The translations under genes were made by a program, and so were the position numbers. This document shows, in pieces, positions 52,827 to 60,945 of a DNA stretch of 64,000 bases (positions within the stretch are counted from its first letter, which is position 1; each line of letters opens with the position of its first letter). Where the stretch lies: contig JBFOME010000002.1 of NCBI GenBank assembly GCA_040830705.1, positions 186,001 to 250,000 of the forward strand. The letters run 5' to 3'. The notes beneath the pieces are model-generated. The model had not been told where the DNA came from, did not search any database, and saw only the letters and a program-made list of their open reading frames with translations. This DNA is from Ruegeria_C sp040830705 (lineage in GTDB: Bacteria > Pseudomonadota > Alphaproteobacteria > Rhodobacterales > Rhodobacteraceae).

Positions 52827-53869
52827 GTCGTCTCCTCCTCGAATGTCAGACCTTCCTGACCCAGCGGTTGCAGCATCCGCGCGACGGCGGCTTCCGGGAC
52901 GTTCATATCCGGGTATTGCCAGCGCGGGTTGCGGTCCTTGTCAATGATCTGGGCGCGGATGCCTTCCAGAAAATCCCCATGCTCCATTGCGCGCGCGGTG
53001 AAGCGGTATTCCAGTTCCAGTGCCTGGCGGATTGTGGGGCCAGAGTCGCGCAGGCGGTGCAATATCTCGACACCACAGGCCATGGACAGGGGCGAATGGC
53101 GAGATATTGATTTCAGAGCCTGCTGCGCCAGCGCGCTGTCCTGCGCGCGCAGATGCATCAGGATATCACCCAGCGTTTTGCCCTCGAACAGGCGGTCGAT
53201 TTCGGGTTCCTGGCCTCGAAGGTCGCCCGCCGGGGCAGGGCAGGCATGGCTGGTGATGTGTTCGGCGCTGCCGGAGCTTTCCAGCATCTCGATCAGGTCG
53301 CCCCATTGGTCCTGCGGGATATAGTGATCGGCGAACCCAACAAGGATCGCATCGTCCGGCCCCATCCGGTGGGCGGTAAGCCCCAGATATTCACCCAGCC
53401 GCCCCGGTGCCTGCGCCAGCATCAGCGAGCCGCCCACATCCGGCACCAGTCCGATCCCCACTTCGGGCATCGAAATGCGCGAGCTGTCGCAGACTACCCT
53501 GTGCGAACCATGGCAACCGATGCCGACCCCGCCGCCCATGGTGAAGCCTTGCAGGAAGCTGACCACCGGTTTGGGATACTCATAGATCAGCGCATTCAGC
53601 CGGTACTCATCACGCCAGAAGCGGCGGCCATAGTGATAGTCGCCTTTGGTGCCGGTATCGTACAGCTCGGCAATATCGCCGCCCGCGCAAAAGGCCTTTT
53701 CGCCCTCGGCATCAAGGATCACCAGATCGACCGCATCATCCTCGCGCCAGTTGCGCATCGCGGTGTCGATCCCCATGCACATGTCATAGGTCATCGCATT
53801 CAGCGCCTGCGGCCGGGTCAGCGTGATCCGGCCCGCGCGGCCGGTGGTGCGGATGTCGATGTCAGGCAT
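52823..53869 (-). CDS. 3-hydroxyisobutyryl-CoA hydrolase (enoyl-CoA hydratase superfamily)
   Basis: A 348-residue crotonase-fold enzyme that should release 3-hydroxyisobutyrate from its CoA ester in valine catabolism. The oxyanion segments are FCAGGDIAELYD and FTMGGGVGIGCHG, with the Glu-rich SRISMPEVGIGLVPDVGGS; the length and C-terminal extension fit HIBCH rather than a plain hydratase. ATG 53869 is chosen over 53929, which lies inside the overlapping membrane-protein gene. Confidence 0.9.
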   Translation of the reverse strand: MPDIDIRTTGRAGRITLTRPQALNAMTYDMCMGIDTAMRNWREDDAVDLVILDAEGEKAFCAGGDIAELYDTGTKGDYHYGRRFWRDEYRLNALIYEYPKPVVSFLQGFTMGGGVGIGCHGSHRVVCDSSRISMPEVGIGLVPDVGGSLMLAQAPGRLGEYLGLTAHRMGPDDAILVGFADHYIPQDQWGDLIEMLESSGSAEHITSHACPAPAGDLRGQEPEIDRLFEGKTLGDILMHLRAQDSALAQQALKSISRHSPLSMACGVEILHRLRDSGPTIRQALELEYRFTARAMEHGDFLEGIRAQIIDKDRNPRWQYPDMNVPEAAVARMLQPLGQEGLTFEEETT

Positions 53870-54218
53870 TGGCTGGGCCACGCTCCATAAGTGTTTGCAA
53901 ACGTCGCGTTGCTCGCTGGGGATGTCCAAACATCAGAGCGCCGCATGTCGTGACCCAACCCACAAGCCAGGGCCCGACAATGACGAAGGCCGCCACGGCG
54001 ATCAGCAGCGCTGGCGCTAAGCTTATCATCGCGAGCTTCGCGTTCGAACCGATCATTAGCAGAAACAGAGATCCAAGGATTAACACCAGTGGCAACGCCC
54101 AGACCCACAGACTCAGGAAGAGGATAGGCGACAGGATCGGGAACCGGATCGACTGTCGAAGTGTCCAGATTTCATGGGCGCGGAAAAAGCCCAATATTCG
54201 CTCCCGAAATGCGTGCAT
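53862..54218 (-). CDS. Small membrane protein within the valine cluster
   Basis: A 118-residue protein with about three hydrophobic helices (LFLSLWVWALPLVLILGSLF, LAPALLIAVAAFVIVG). No family is recognised. The stop overlaps the start of the CoA hydrolase gene by 8 bases, and the start lies 11 bases after the acyl-CoA dehydrogenase stop, so it is inside the catabolic operon. Its role is unknown. Confidence 0.75.
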   Translation of the reverse strand: MHAFRERILGFFRAHEIWTLRQSIRFPILSPILFLSLWVWALPLVLILGSLFLLMIGSNAKLAMISLAPALLIAVAAFVIVGPWLVGWVTTCGALMFGHPQRATRRLQTLMERGPANA

Positions 54219-54229
54219 CCGGATCGGCC

Positions 54230-55372
54230 CTACCGCGTGCTCAGCATATGACGGGCCACGATAACCCGCATGATCTCATTCGTGCCTTCCAATATCTGAT
54301 GCACCCGCAGGTCGCGCACAAGCTTTTCGATCCCGTAATCCGCCAGATAGCCATAGCCGCCATGCAGTTGCAGGCATTGATCGACCACCTTGGACCCGGT
54401 CTCTGTCACGAATTTCTTCGCCATGGCGCAGAATTTGGTGGCATCGGGTGGGCCGGTGTCCAGTTTCCACGCGGCATGTCGCAAGAAGGTGCGCGCGGCC
54501 TGCAACTCGATCTCCATGTCAGCTAGCCGGAATTGCAGGCCCTGGAACTGGTCGATGCTTTGGCCAAAGGCCTTGCGTTCGGACATGTACTGAAGCGTCA
54601 TGTTCAGCGCGGTCTGGGCCGCGCCCAGCGAGCAGGCCGAGATGTTCAGCCGCCCGCCATCCAGCCCCATCATCGCGTATTTGAAGCCGTCGCCCTCGGT
54701 GCCCACCAGATTGCCCGCCGGGATCTTGCAATCATCGAACTGAACCTGCGCGGTGGGTTGGCTCTGCCAGCCCATCTTCTTCTCCAACGCGCCAAAGCTG
54801 AGGCCGGGCGTGCCATCTTCTACATAGACAGTCGAAATGCCCTTTGGGCCGTCCTGACCGGTACGGACCATGCAAACATAGGCATCGGAGTAGCCTCCGC
54901 CCGAGATGAACGCCTTGGTGCCGTTCAGCGTATAGCCCTCATTCGTTCGCTCGGCGCGGGTTTTCAGCGCAGCAGCATCAGAACCCGAGCCGGGCTCGGT
55001 CAGGCAATAGCTGAGAACGGTGTTTAGGCTCAGCACGTCCGGCATGATGCGCGCCTTAAGCGCATCATCACCGAAGCTGTCCAGCATCTTGGCGCACATG
55101 TTATGGATCGACAGGAAGGCTGCGACAGACGGGCAGGCCATGCTGAGCGCCTCGAAGACCAGCGTCGCGTCCAGCCGCCCCAGCCCTGCGCCGCCGCTTT
55201 CCTCGGACACGTAAAGCCCGCCAAAACCCAGCTCGCCGACCTGTGGCCAAAGTTCCTTGGGGATGGTGCCATCAGCCTCCCACTGGCGGGCGAAGGGCGC
55301 GATCTGGTCCTGCCCGAACGCATGGGCCATGTCGAAAATGGCGCTTTGTTCTTCGGTCAGCGCAAAATCCAT
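54230..55372 (-). CDS. Acyl-CoA dehydrogenase, probably isobutyryl-CoA type
   Basis: A 380-residue FAD-dependent acyl-CoA dehydrogenase: LTEEQSAIFDMAHAFGQDQI at the N-terminus, FAD/substrate motif YCLTEPGSGSDAAALKTRA, GFKYAMMGLDGGRLNISACS, AFGQSIDQFQGLQFRLADME and the catalytic Glu in QILEGTNEIMRVIVAR. It lies with 3-hydroxyisobutyryl-CoA hydrolase and dehydrogenase, so isobutyryl-CoA is the likely substrate. A palindrome lies 29-46 bases before its start. Confidence 0.93.
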   Translation of the reverse strand: MDFALTEEQSAIFDMAHAFGQDQIAPFARQWEADGTIPKELWPQVGELGFGGLYVSEESGGAGLGRLDATLVFEALSMACPSVAAFLSIHNMCAKMLDSFGDDALKARIMPDVLSLNTVLSYCLTEPGSGSDAAALKTRAERTNEGYTLNGTKAFISGGGYSDAYVCMVRTGQDGPKGISTVYVEDGTPGLSFGALEKKMGWQSQPTAQVQFDDCKIPAGNLVGTEGDGFKYAMMGLDGGRLNISACSLGAAQTALNMTLQYMSERKAFGQSIDQFQGLQFRLADMEIELQAARTFLRHAAWKLDTGPPDATKFCAMAKKFVTETGSKVVDQCLQLHGGYGYLADYGIEKLVRDLRVHQILEGTNEIMRVIVARHMLSTR

Positions 55373-55400
55373 GGGGTCTCCTCCACCGGCATGGCTTTAA

Positions 55401-55418
55401 ATTGAACGAGTGTTAAAT
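55401..55418. promoter_or_regulatory. Candidate operator before the acyl-CoA dehydrogenase operon
   Basis: ATTGAAC-GAGT-GTTAAAT: an inverted repeat with 7-base arms and one mismatched pair, in an AT-rich patch 29-46 bases upstream of ATG 55372. It has the form of a TetR-type site; no regulator is seen nearby. Confidence 0.45.
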
Positions 55419-55637
55419 TAATACGACTAGGTCCGGGCCTGATCAAGCGGCAATCCCGCAAACAACCTTTGCATCGATGCAAAGCTCGTGGGTCTCCTCG
55501 CGCCTGATGCTGCATATCTGCCGGGTGTCATCTCAACCAGCCGAGTTAAGCCTTAGGAAACGCCAACGAAAGCGGGGTGTTAAATCGGATCAAAGTTCCG
55601 ATTGCATGTTCCTGATCACCTAAGGCACTTTGTCCGC

Positions 55638-56147
55638 ATGTTACGCAGTGTCATTGCCTACCTCCTGACCGCTTCGGCGGCGTTTGCCTCTTGCCCCAAT
55701 GGTCAGAGTTCCTTTTTGACCTGCCAGATCGAAGGCAAGCCGAAGGTTATGCAAGCCTGCTACGATGCTGAGGCGGCGCATTATTCCTTCGGGCCGCGCG
55801 GCGGCCCTGCCGAACTCGCCTTGTCCGAGACCTATGAAACGCTTGGCTACACGCCCTGGCCCGGTGTCGGCCGCTCGATTTGGGAAACCGTGACCTTCAC
55901 CAACGGCGATTACAGATACGTCGTCAATGGCGGCGTCGACCGCATGTTTGGGGATGAGGCCGAATCCGAAAACCCGCATCCGCAATTCGGTTCGGTAACG
56001 GTATTCAAGGGCGAGAAGATCATCGCTGAACTCGCATGCGACCCGGCGACGGTGTCGTTTAGCTGGTCTGACAATCTCTACGACTACAAAGAGGCCGCGG
56101 GTTTCGAGTGGGATTACCGGGATCGGGTCTGGAGGGCGCGGCGATAA
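55638..56147 (+). CDS. Probable secreted protein of unknown function
   Basis: A 169-residue protein with a signal peptide (LRSVIAYLLTASAAFASC, cleavage after AFA) and five Cys in the mature part. I do not recognise the family. Aromatic-rich strands (YTPWPGVGRSIWETVTFTNG, FEWDYRDRVWRARR) suggest a compact beta domain in the periplasm. ATG 55638 is used because it opens the signal peptide. It is convergent with the YbdK-type gene. Confidence 0.7.
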   Translation: MLRSVIAYLLTASAAFASCPNGQSSFLTCQIEGKPKVMQACYDAEAAHYSFGPRGGPAELALSETYETLGYTPWPGVGRSIWETVTFTNGDYRYVVNGGVDRMFGDEAESENPHPQFGSVTVFKGEKIIAELACDPATVSFSWSDNLYDYKEAAGFEWDYRDRVWRARR

Positions 56148-56161
56148 CAGCCGCGCTGCAA

Positions 56162-57277
56162 TCACAGGTCGGCGTGAAATTCCTCTATAAGGTGCTGCAC
56201 CACCACGCGCCCGGGATCTTCGCCGCGTGCGTCCGCTTCGGCATGAACACGGCGTTGCCGGGTGGCAGAGGTGCCGCTTTCGGCGATCCGGCGCAGGCGG
56301 GCGAGGTCGCCCAGGGTTCCCAGCGCTTCGGCATCTTCCGATAGCATGCCCATCAACTCATCAACCAGCAGGCTCATCGGCTTGATTGAGCGGTCGCCGA
56401 AGTCGATCATCCCCTCGCTCACCCCGTAACGCTGCGCGCGCCAGCGGTTTTCGCCGATCAGGAAACGGTCATAGGTGCGCCAGCGAAGGTTGCGGGATTT
56501 CAGGCGGCACAGCATGCGCAGCAGTGCCTGGTTGAGCGCAGCCAGCGCCAGCGTGTGTTCTAGCCGTGGCTGCACATCCATGATGCGGGTCTCAAGCGTC
56601 GGAAAGCGGTGCGACGGGCGCAGGTCCCACCATATCTTGGTGGTGTCCTCGATCACGCCCATCTCGATCAGCGTTCCGGTGGTGCGCTCGAACTCGGACC
56701 AGCTTTCGAATCTCGGCGGCAGGCCGGTGCGGGGCAGGTTGTCGAACACTGTCAGACGATACGAGGCGAGGCCGGTATCCTCGCCATTCCAGAAGGGCGA
56801 CGAGGTAGAGAGCGCCAGCATATGCGGCAGGAAGTAGCTGAGCTGTGGCAGCAGATCGGCGCGCAGGGCCTTGTCCGCAATCCCGATATGCACATGCATC
56901 CCGCAGATCAGCATACGCCGCGCAACGCCGCCCAACGCATGTTGCAGCGCGTCATAGCGGTCTTTGCGGGTATGTGGCTGATCCTTCCAGTTGGCGAACG
57001 GATGGCAAGAGACGGCGATCGGCGCGAGATTGTGTTGTGCGGCGTGCATCGACACGCAGGCACGCAATCGCTTTAGGTCTTCGCGGGCGCTGGCAATGGT
57101 CGCGTGGGGGCGGGTGCCGACCTCGATTTGGCATTGCAGGAATTCCGGGCTGACCTGACCCTCGAATTCGGCCTGACAGGCTGTCATCAGCGCTTCTGGT
57201 GCGGTGGCCAATTCGCAGCTGTCCTTGTCGACCAGCAGATACTCCTCTTCGATGCCCAGCGTGAAGTCTTGCTGCAT
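56162..57277 (-). CDS. YbdK-type carboxylate-amine ligase (glutamate-cysteine ligase-like)
   Basis: A 371-residue GCS2-family enzyme. The family start DFTLGIEEEYLLVDKDSCEL, the CGMHVHIGIAD motif with His residues, and RPSHRFPTLETRIMDVQP are present. YbdK homologues have weak gamma-glutamylcysteine synthetase activity; the true substrates are unclear. ATG 57277 has a perfect GGGAGGA ribosome site, so the longer in-frame start at 57325 is rejected. Confidence 0.9.
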   Translation of the reverse strand: MQQDFTLGIEEEYLLVDKDSCELATAPEALMTACQAEFEGQVSPEFLQCQIEVGTRPHATIASAREDLKRLRACVSMHAAQHNLAPIAVSCHPFANWKDQPHTRKDRYDALQHALGGVARRMLICGMHVHIGIADKALRADLLPQLSYFLPHMLALSTSSPFWNGEDTGLASYRLTVFDNLPRTGLPPRFESWSEFERTTGTLIEMGVIEDTTKIWWDLRPSHRFPTLETRIMDVQPRLEHTLALAALNQALLRMLCRLKSRNLRWRTYDRFLIGENRWRAQRYGVSEGMIDFGDRSIKPMSLLVDELMGMLSEDAEALGTLGDLARLRRIAESGTSATRQRRVHAEADARGEDPGRVVVQHLIEEFHADL

Positions 57278-57616
57278 CCGGTTCCTCCCTTGATGCCCCG
57301 CCGCATTATTGGCTGCCCTGCGCAACCGCTCCGAACAGATCGGACGTTCTAAACTCTTGTAGCTTAGACAGATTGTTGCCCGTCGGTCGAGTGCCGCGAT
57401 ACGGGCGCGGGCTAGTCGCGATCATGACAATCCGGATGAGGTGATCGACGTGATCGCAGAACGACGTGGAGCCACAAAACTCTAGGTGCCCAAGTCTGGC
57501 GGCGCGGGGACGCAGAGTTTGCTGGACAAGACTTCAATCACCCAATCAGCGATGATCAAGTCTGGTACACAGATTGGTAGGGGTTAAGCATCGGGAGTGG
57601 CGGCTCTGCCGACTGA
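57278..57616. other. Spacer of 339 bases with a possible gene remnant
   Basis: Between the ligase and pirin genes. A plus-strand stretch of 40 codons (57363-57485, SRDHDNPDEVIDVIAERR near its end, then TAG) looks coding-like but has no Met start and may be the 3' remnant of a lost gene. No repeat or IS end was found. Confidence 0.35.
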
Positions 57617-58558
57617 CTACCTCTTCGGCAATGGGATGAACTCCTGATCATCACCAGGCGGTAGGTGGAACCGGGGATTGCTGTCCCAGGTCTCAGCTCT
57701 CCAAGCCTCTTTGGCCTCCTCAATGCGCTCCTTGGAGGACGCCACGAAGTTCCACCAGATATGTCGAGGCCCCTCCAGAGTCTCACCACCGAGCAGCATC
57801 ACGCGCGCGCCTCGTTCTCCGGCTTTCATCGACACACGATCGCCGGGACGGAAGACCATCATTTGACCCGACTCGAAGGTGTCCCCGGAGACAGTCACCG
57901 AACCCTCAACGACATACACACCGCGATCCTCGTGGTCGTCTGGTAGGGGCAGGCTGGCCCCGGCTTGAAGGACTGCATCGGCATAGAACATCTCGGCAGG
58001 TGTTTTGACCGGCGCACGTTCCCCGTAGGCATTGCCAAGGATCAGGCGCACCTCTTTGCCTTCACCTTCCATCAGCGGCAGCGCTTCGGCAGGGGCGTGT
58101 TCGAAGGTCGGGTCTCGGTCCTCATGATCCTTCGGCAGGGCAACCCAAGTCTGGATGCCAAAGAACGGCATCGGGTCCACTTGGGTTTCATCATCGGTTC
58201 TCTCTGAATGCGTGATGCCCCGACCAGCGACCATCCAATTGACTGCTCCGGGTTCGATCCACGAATCCGTTCCCAGGCTATCCCGGTGATGCATACGCCC
58301 ACGATAGAGATAGCTGATCGTCGCCAAACCGATGTGAGGGTGTGGGCGAACGTCCATCCCTTTGGTGGGCAAGAACTCTGCGGGTCCCATTTGATCGAAG
58401 AAAATGAAACTGCCAACCATCTGGCGCTTCGGTGCGGGCAGGGCGCGGCGTACCTCGAAACCACCCAGATCACGGGCGCGGGGGATGATCACGGTCTCGA
58501 TGGCGTCCACTGCGTCACCAGTGGGGCAGTGGGGGTCTAGCGCAGGGTTCCAAGACAT
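57617..58558 (-). CDS. Pirin family protein
   Basis: A 313-residue bicupin. Metal ligands are visible in DVRPHPHIGLATISYLYRG (two His), the HHRDS segment, and IEPGAVNWMVAGRGITHSER (Glu and His). Bacterial pirins act as quercetin dioxygenase-like enzymes or redox-linked regulators, including on pyruvate metabolism in some species. ATG 58558 follows GAAGGAG; a longer in-frame start is not needed. It is monocistronic. Confidence 0.92.
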   Translation of the reverse strand: MSWNPALDPHCPTGDAVDAIETVIIPRARDLGGFEVRRALPAPKRQMVGSFIFFDQMGPAEFLPTKGMDVRPHPHIGLATISYLYRGRMHHRDSLGTDSWIEPGAVNWMVAGRGITHSERTDDETQVDPMPFFGIQTWVALPKDHEDRDPTFEHAPAEALPLMEGEGKEVRLILGNAYGERAPVKTPAEMFYADAVLQAGASLPLPDDHEDRGVYVVEGSVTVSGDTFESGQMMVFRPGDRVSMKAGERGARVMLLGGETLEGPRHIWWNFVASSKERIEEAKEAWRAETWDSNPRFHLPPGDDQEFIPLPKR

Positions 58559-58861
58559 ATTGTGTGCTCCTTCGGCTTTGCGAAGAAGATGGCGCAAAGA
58601 GACGGCAAGTGAACCCCAAGGAGCGCTCAGTGGCTGCGCGGGGCTGCACATTCGGGCAAGTTGCAAGGCAGCCGGGGGACCGTTTACCACCGAGGGACAA
58701 TGCCTAGTTTATCGCGTTACCGGAGCGCATATTGCGTGGCGGATCGGGGACGGTTTGCGAAATCCTCGGGCCGATCCGAAAAAAGTGCGAATGCGTGCTT
58801 GACCCTGCACCGCACTGCCCATAATACACGCAAACGCTCGGGCGACCGGGCAAGACAGCGG

Positions 58862-58938
58862 GCGGTTGTAGCTCAGTTGGTTAGAGTACCGGCCTGTCAC
58901 GCCGGGGGTCGCGGGTTCGAGCCCCGTCAACCGCGCCA
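58862..58938 (+). tRNA. tRNA-Asp (GTC), copy 1
   Basis: 77 bases including an encoded CCA. Acceptor arms GCGGTTG and CAACCGC pair fully, the anticodon loop reads CTGTCAC with anticodon GTC, and the T-arm GGTTCGAGCC is standard. The discriminator base is G, as in tRNA-Asp. Confidence 0.97.
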
Positions 58939-58986
58939 CTGCTGTCACGCCCCGGACCGGGGTTCAACGGTCCACGAAAACGATGC

Positions 58987-59063
58987 GCGGTTGTAGCTCA
59001 GTTGGTTAGAGTACCGGCCTGTCACGCCGGGGGTCGCGGGTTCGAGCCCCGTCAACCGCGCCA
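58987..59063 (+). tRNA. tRNA-Asp (GTC), copy 2
   Basis: Identical over 77 bases to the copy that begins 125 bases upstream, including the encoded CCA. The spacer between the two is 48 bases. The pair is probably co-transcribed and arose by tandem duplication. Confidence 0.97.
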
Positions 59064-59163
59064 TTCTTTCTTATTTCGGTAATCCAGATTACAGTCAGGG
59101 CGCCGTTCCGCGTGATACCTGCACCCTGCGGGTCTATTTCGGCCCGCGCGACGGAGACCGATT

Positions 59164-60150
59164 ATGCCGACGAAGATTAAGACAAAGAACCAAAAGCCCA
59201 GAAAGAAGATTTTCAACATTTCGGGCCTCGATTTGGACGCGCTGACCACGATTCTCGACAAGCGCGACACATGGGGGGCGTATCGGCCCAATGTCACGCT
59301 CGTGCCGAAATATGACAAGTCGAAGACGGTGACCGAGATCACCATCACGCTTAAGCCGGTGATAGAAATTCCGAAATGGAAGGAGTTGTCCAAGACCACC
59401 AAGAAACGTCAGGCGGAATGGAATCGCATGATCGCTGCGTTGGAGAAATACCTGCGCAAGCTTTACGCGCTGTCGCTTGAGGCGCTGGTCAAGGTTGTGA
59501 AGGACCTGGAAGGCAAGGACGGTCTGAAAAAGGCGGACTTCATCAAGGAACAGAAGAAAGCCAAGGAAGCCATTGAAAAGGCGGCCAGTGACTATGACAG
59601 CAAGCAGTTGGGCGGCTACAAACAAGGCGTTGAACTGGCCGATATTCCGCCCGATCCGCCGGAGGTCAAGCAAGCGATCTCAAACCCGAAACTGGTGGTC
59701 TATTCGGTTGGGGGCAAGACCATCGAACAGGTCTTCAACAACCTCAACAAGCGCAAGTTCTGGGGGCGCTACCGTTCGAACCAGTCTAAATCCGCCACTT
59801 ATCAGCTGGATGGTCATATCAAGACCATCACCGTGACTGCCAAGCCGGTGATCACTATGCCGAAATGGAAGAATTATTCGAAGGGCAACAAAGGTCAGAA
59901 GGGCACCTGGGACAATATGTGGAAAAAGCTCAAGGCGCATGAGGATAATCACCACAAGATTTTCCTGAAATGTGTCAAGAGCTTCGAGGAAGATCTTAAA
60001 TCCGACAACGTCACCAGGAAGGAATTGCCAACCCATTGGCGGGACGAGACCAAAAGTTGGCAGGATGATCAGGACGCGTATGACTCACCCGCTCAATCTG
60101 ATCACGGGATCAACGAAGGGGTGGAACTGGATTTCTCGCACGATCCCTGA
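59164..60150 (+). CDS. Tandem DUF922-type protein, second copy with HExxH
   Basis: A 328-residue Lys-rich protein made of two similar halves. Both have a (T/F)WG(A/R)YR start, a beta segment ending TVTAKPVITMPKWK or the like, a long helix, and a YD...GVEL end. The second half has HEDNHHKIF, the HExxH zinc site of DUF922-type metallopeptidases, and DHGINEGVEL. The first half has no His at these positions (ALEKYLRKLY), so it is a degenerate copy. No signal peptide is seen. It sits right after the tRNA-Asp pair and is richer in Lys than its neighbours, which suggests acquisition. The family call is by motif memory. Confidence 0.7.
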   Translation: MPTKIKTKNQKPRKKIFNISGLDLDALTTILDKRDTWGAYRPNVTLVPKYDKSKTVTEITITLKPVIEIPKWKELSKTTKKRQAEWNRMIAALEKYLRKLYALSLEALVKVVKDLEGKDGLKKADFIKEQKKAKEAIEKAASDYDSKQLGGYKQGVELADIPPDPPEVKQAISNPKLVVYSVGGKTIEQVFNNLNKRKFWGRYRSNQSKSATYQLDGHIKTITVTAKPVITMPKWKNYSKGNKGQKGTWDNMWKKLKAHEDNHHKIFLKCVKSFEEDLKSDNVTRKELPTHWRDETKSWQDDQDAYDSPAQSDHGINEGVELDFSHDP

Positions 60151-60231
60151 GTCTCTGCGCCGCCTGCAGGCTTGACCTGAGGCAAGACAATTCCTCCAAC
60201 TGGACCCAATGTCTGAGTGGGACGGATAGCT

Positions 60232-60945
60232 ATGCATGTTCAATGTGATGACCGCCTGATGGTCTGGACGCTTGACCGGCCAGCGCAGTCGAACGGTATC
60301 GACGCGACAACGATGGCTGACATGGAAGCGGCGCTGGCCAAGCTTGAGACAGCAGAGGCGCAGGTCAGCTGCCTGCTGGTGCGCGGACAGGAGAGTGTCT
60401 TTTCCACTGGGCTCGACGCCGACATGCTTGAGGTCTGCTTTCAGGATCGCGCCGCCTTTACCGCCGTCGTCCGGCGTATGGGAAGGGTGCTGGACCGTTT
60501 GGCGGCACTCCCACAAGTGACGATCGCCTGTGTCGATGGAGATTGCCGTCTGGGCGGGCTGGAGCTGGCGCTGGCCTGCGATCTGATCGTGGCCGGAACG
60601 GGCGCGGCAATCACCGACGGGCATTTGGGCTATGACGCCATGCCGGGCGGCGGCGCGACCAAGCGATTGCCCGCGCGGCTGGGCTACGGGCGCGCCCTGC
60701 AATTCCTGCTCGAATCGCCGCTGTTTGATGCACAGATGGCTCATGCGATGGGGTTGGTGGATGTGGTGGCCGAGGGTATGGCGGCCGAACGCGGTGCTCA
60801 AATTGCCAGGATCGTTGTAGAGCGTGATCCCGGTTTGATGCGTGATCTCAAGGCCAGTCTGCGGGCAGCCTGTGCGGCACCCGCAGATCAGTCGTTTCTT
60901 GATGCGTTTCAGCGTTCGGTGATCGACCGGCTGATCCCGGAATAG
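60232..60945 (+). CDS. Enoyl-CoA hydratase/isomerase family protein
   Basis: A 237-residue crotonase-fold protein: VWTLDRPAQSNGIDATTMAD at the start, the oxyanion loops SVFSTGLDADML and VDGDCRLGGLELALACDLIV, and MPGGGATKRLPARLG. It is shorter than typical hydratases, and the catalytic Glu usually found in the GG.E region is present as GGLELAL. The substrate is unknown. ATG 60232 gives the proper N-terminus. Its stop directly abuts the convergent peptidase gene. Confidence 0.82.
   Translation: MHVQCDDRLMVWTLDRPAQSNGIDATTMADMEAALAKLETAEAQVSCLLVRGQESVFSTGLDADMLEVCFQDRAAFTAVVRRMGRVLDRLAALPQVTIACVDGDCRLGGLELALACDLIVAGTGAAITDGHLGYDAMPGGGATKRLPARLGYGRALQFLLESPLFDAQMAHAMGLVDVVAEGMAAERGAQIARIVVERDPGLMRDLKASLRAACAAPADQSFLDAFQRSVIDRLIPE

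Noticed and set aside
58862..60150. Integrative element at tRNA-Asp
   Set aside because: No integrase or att-like partial tRNA repeat is seen; the second copy is a complete tRNA gene with CCA, so tandem duplication is more likely.
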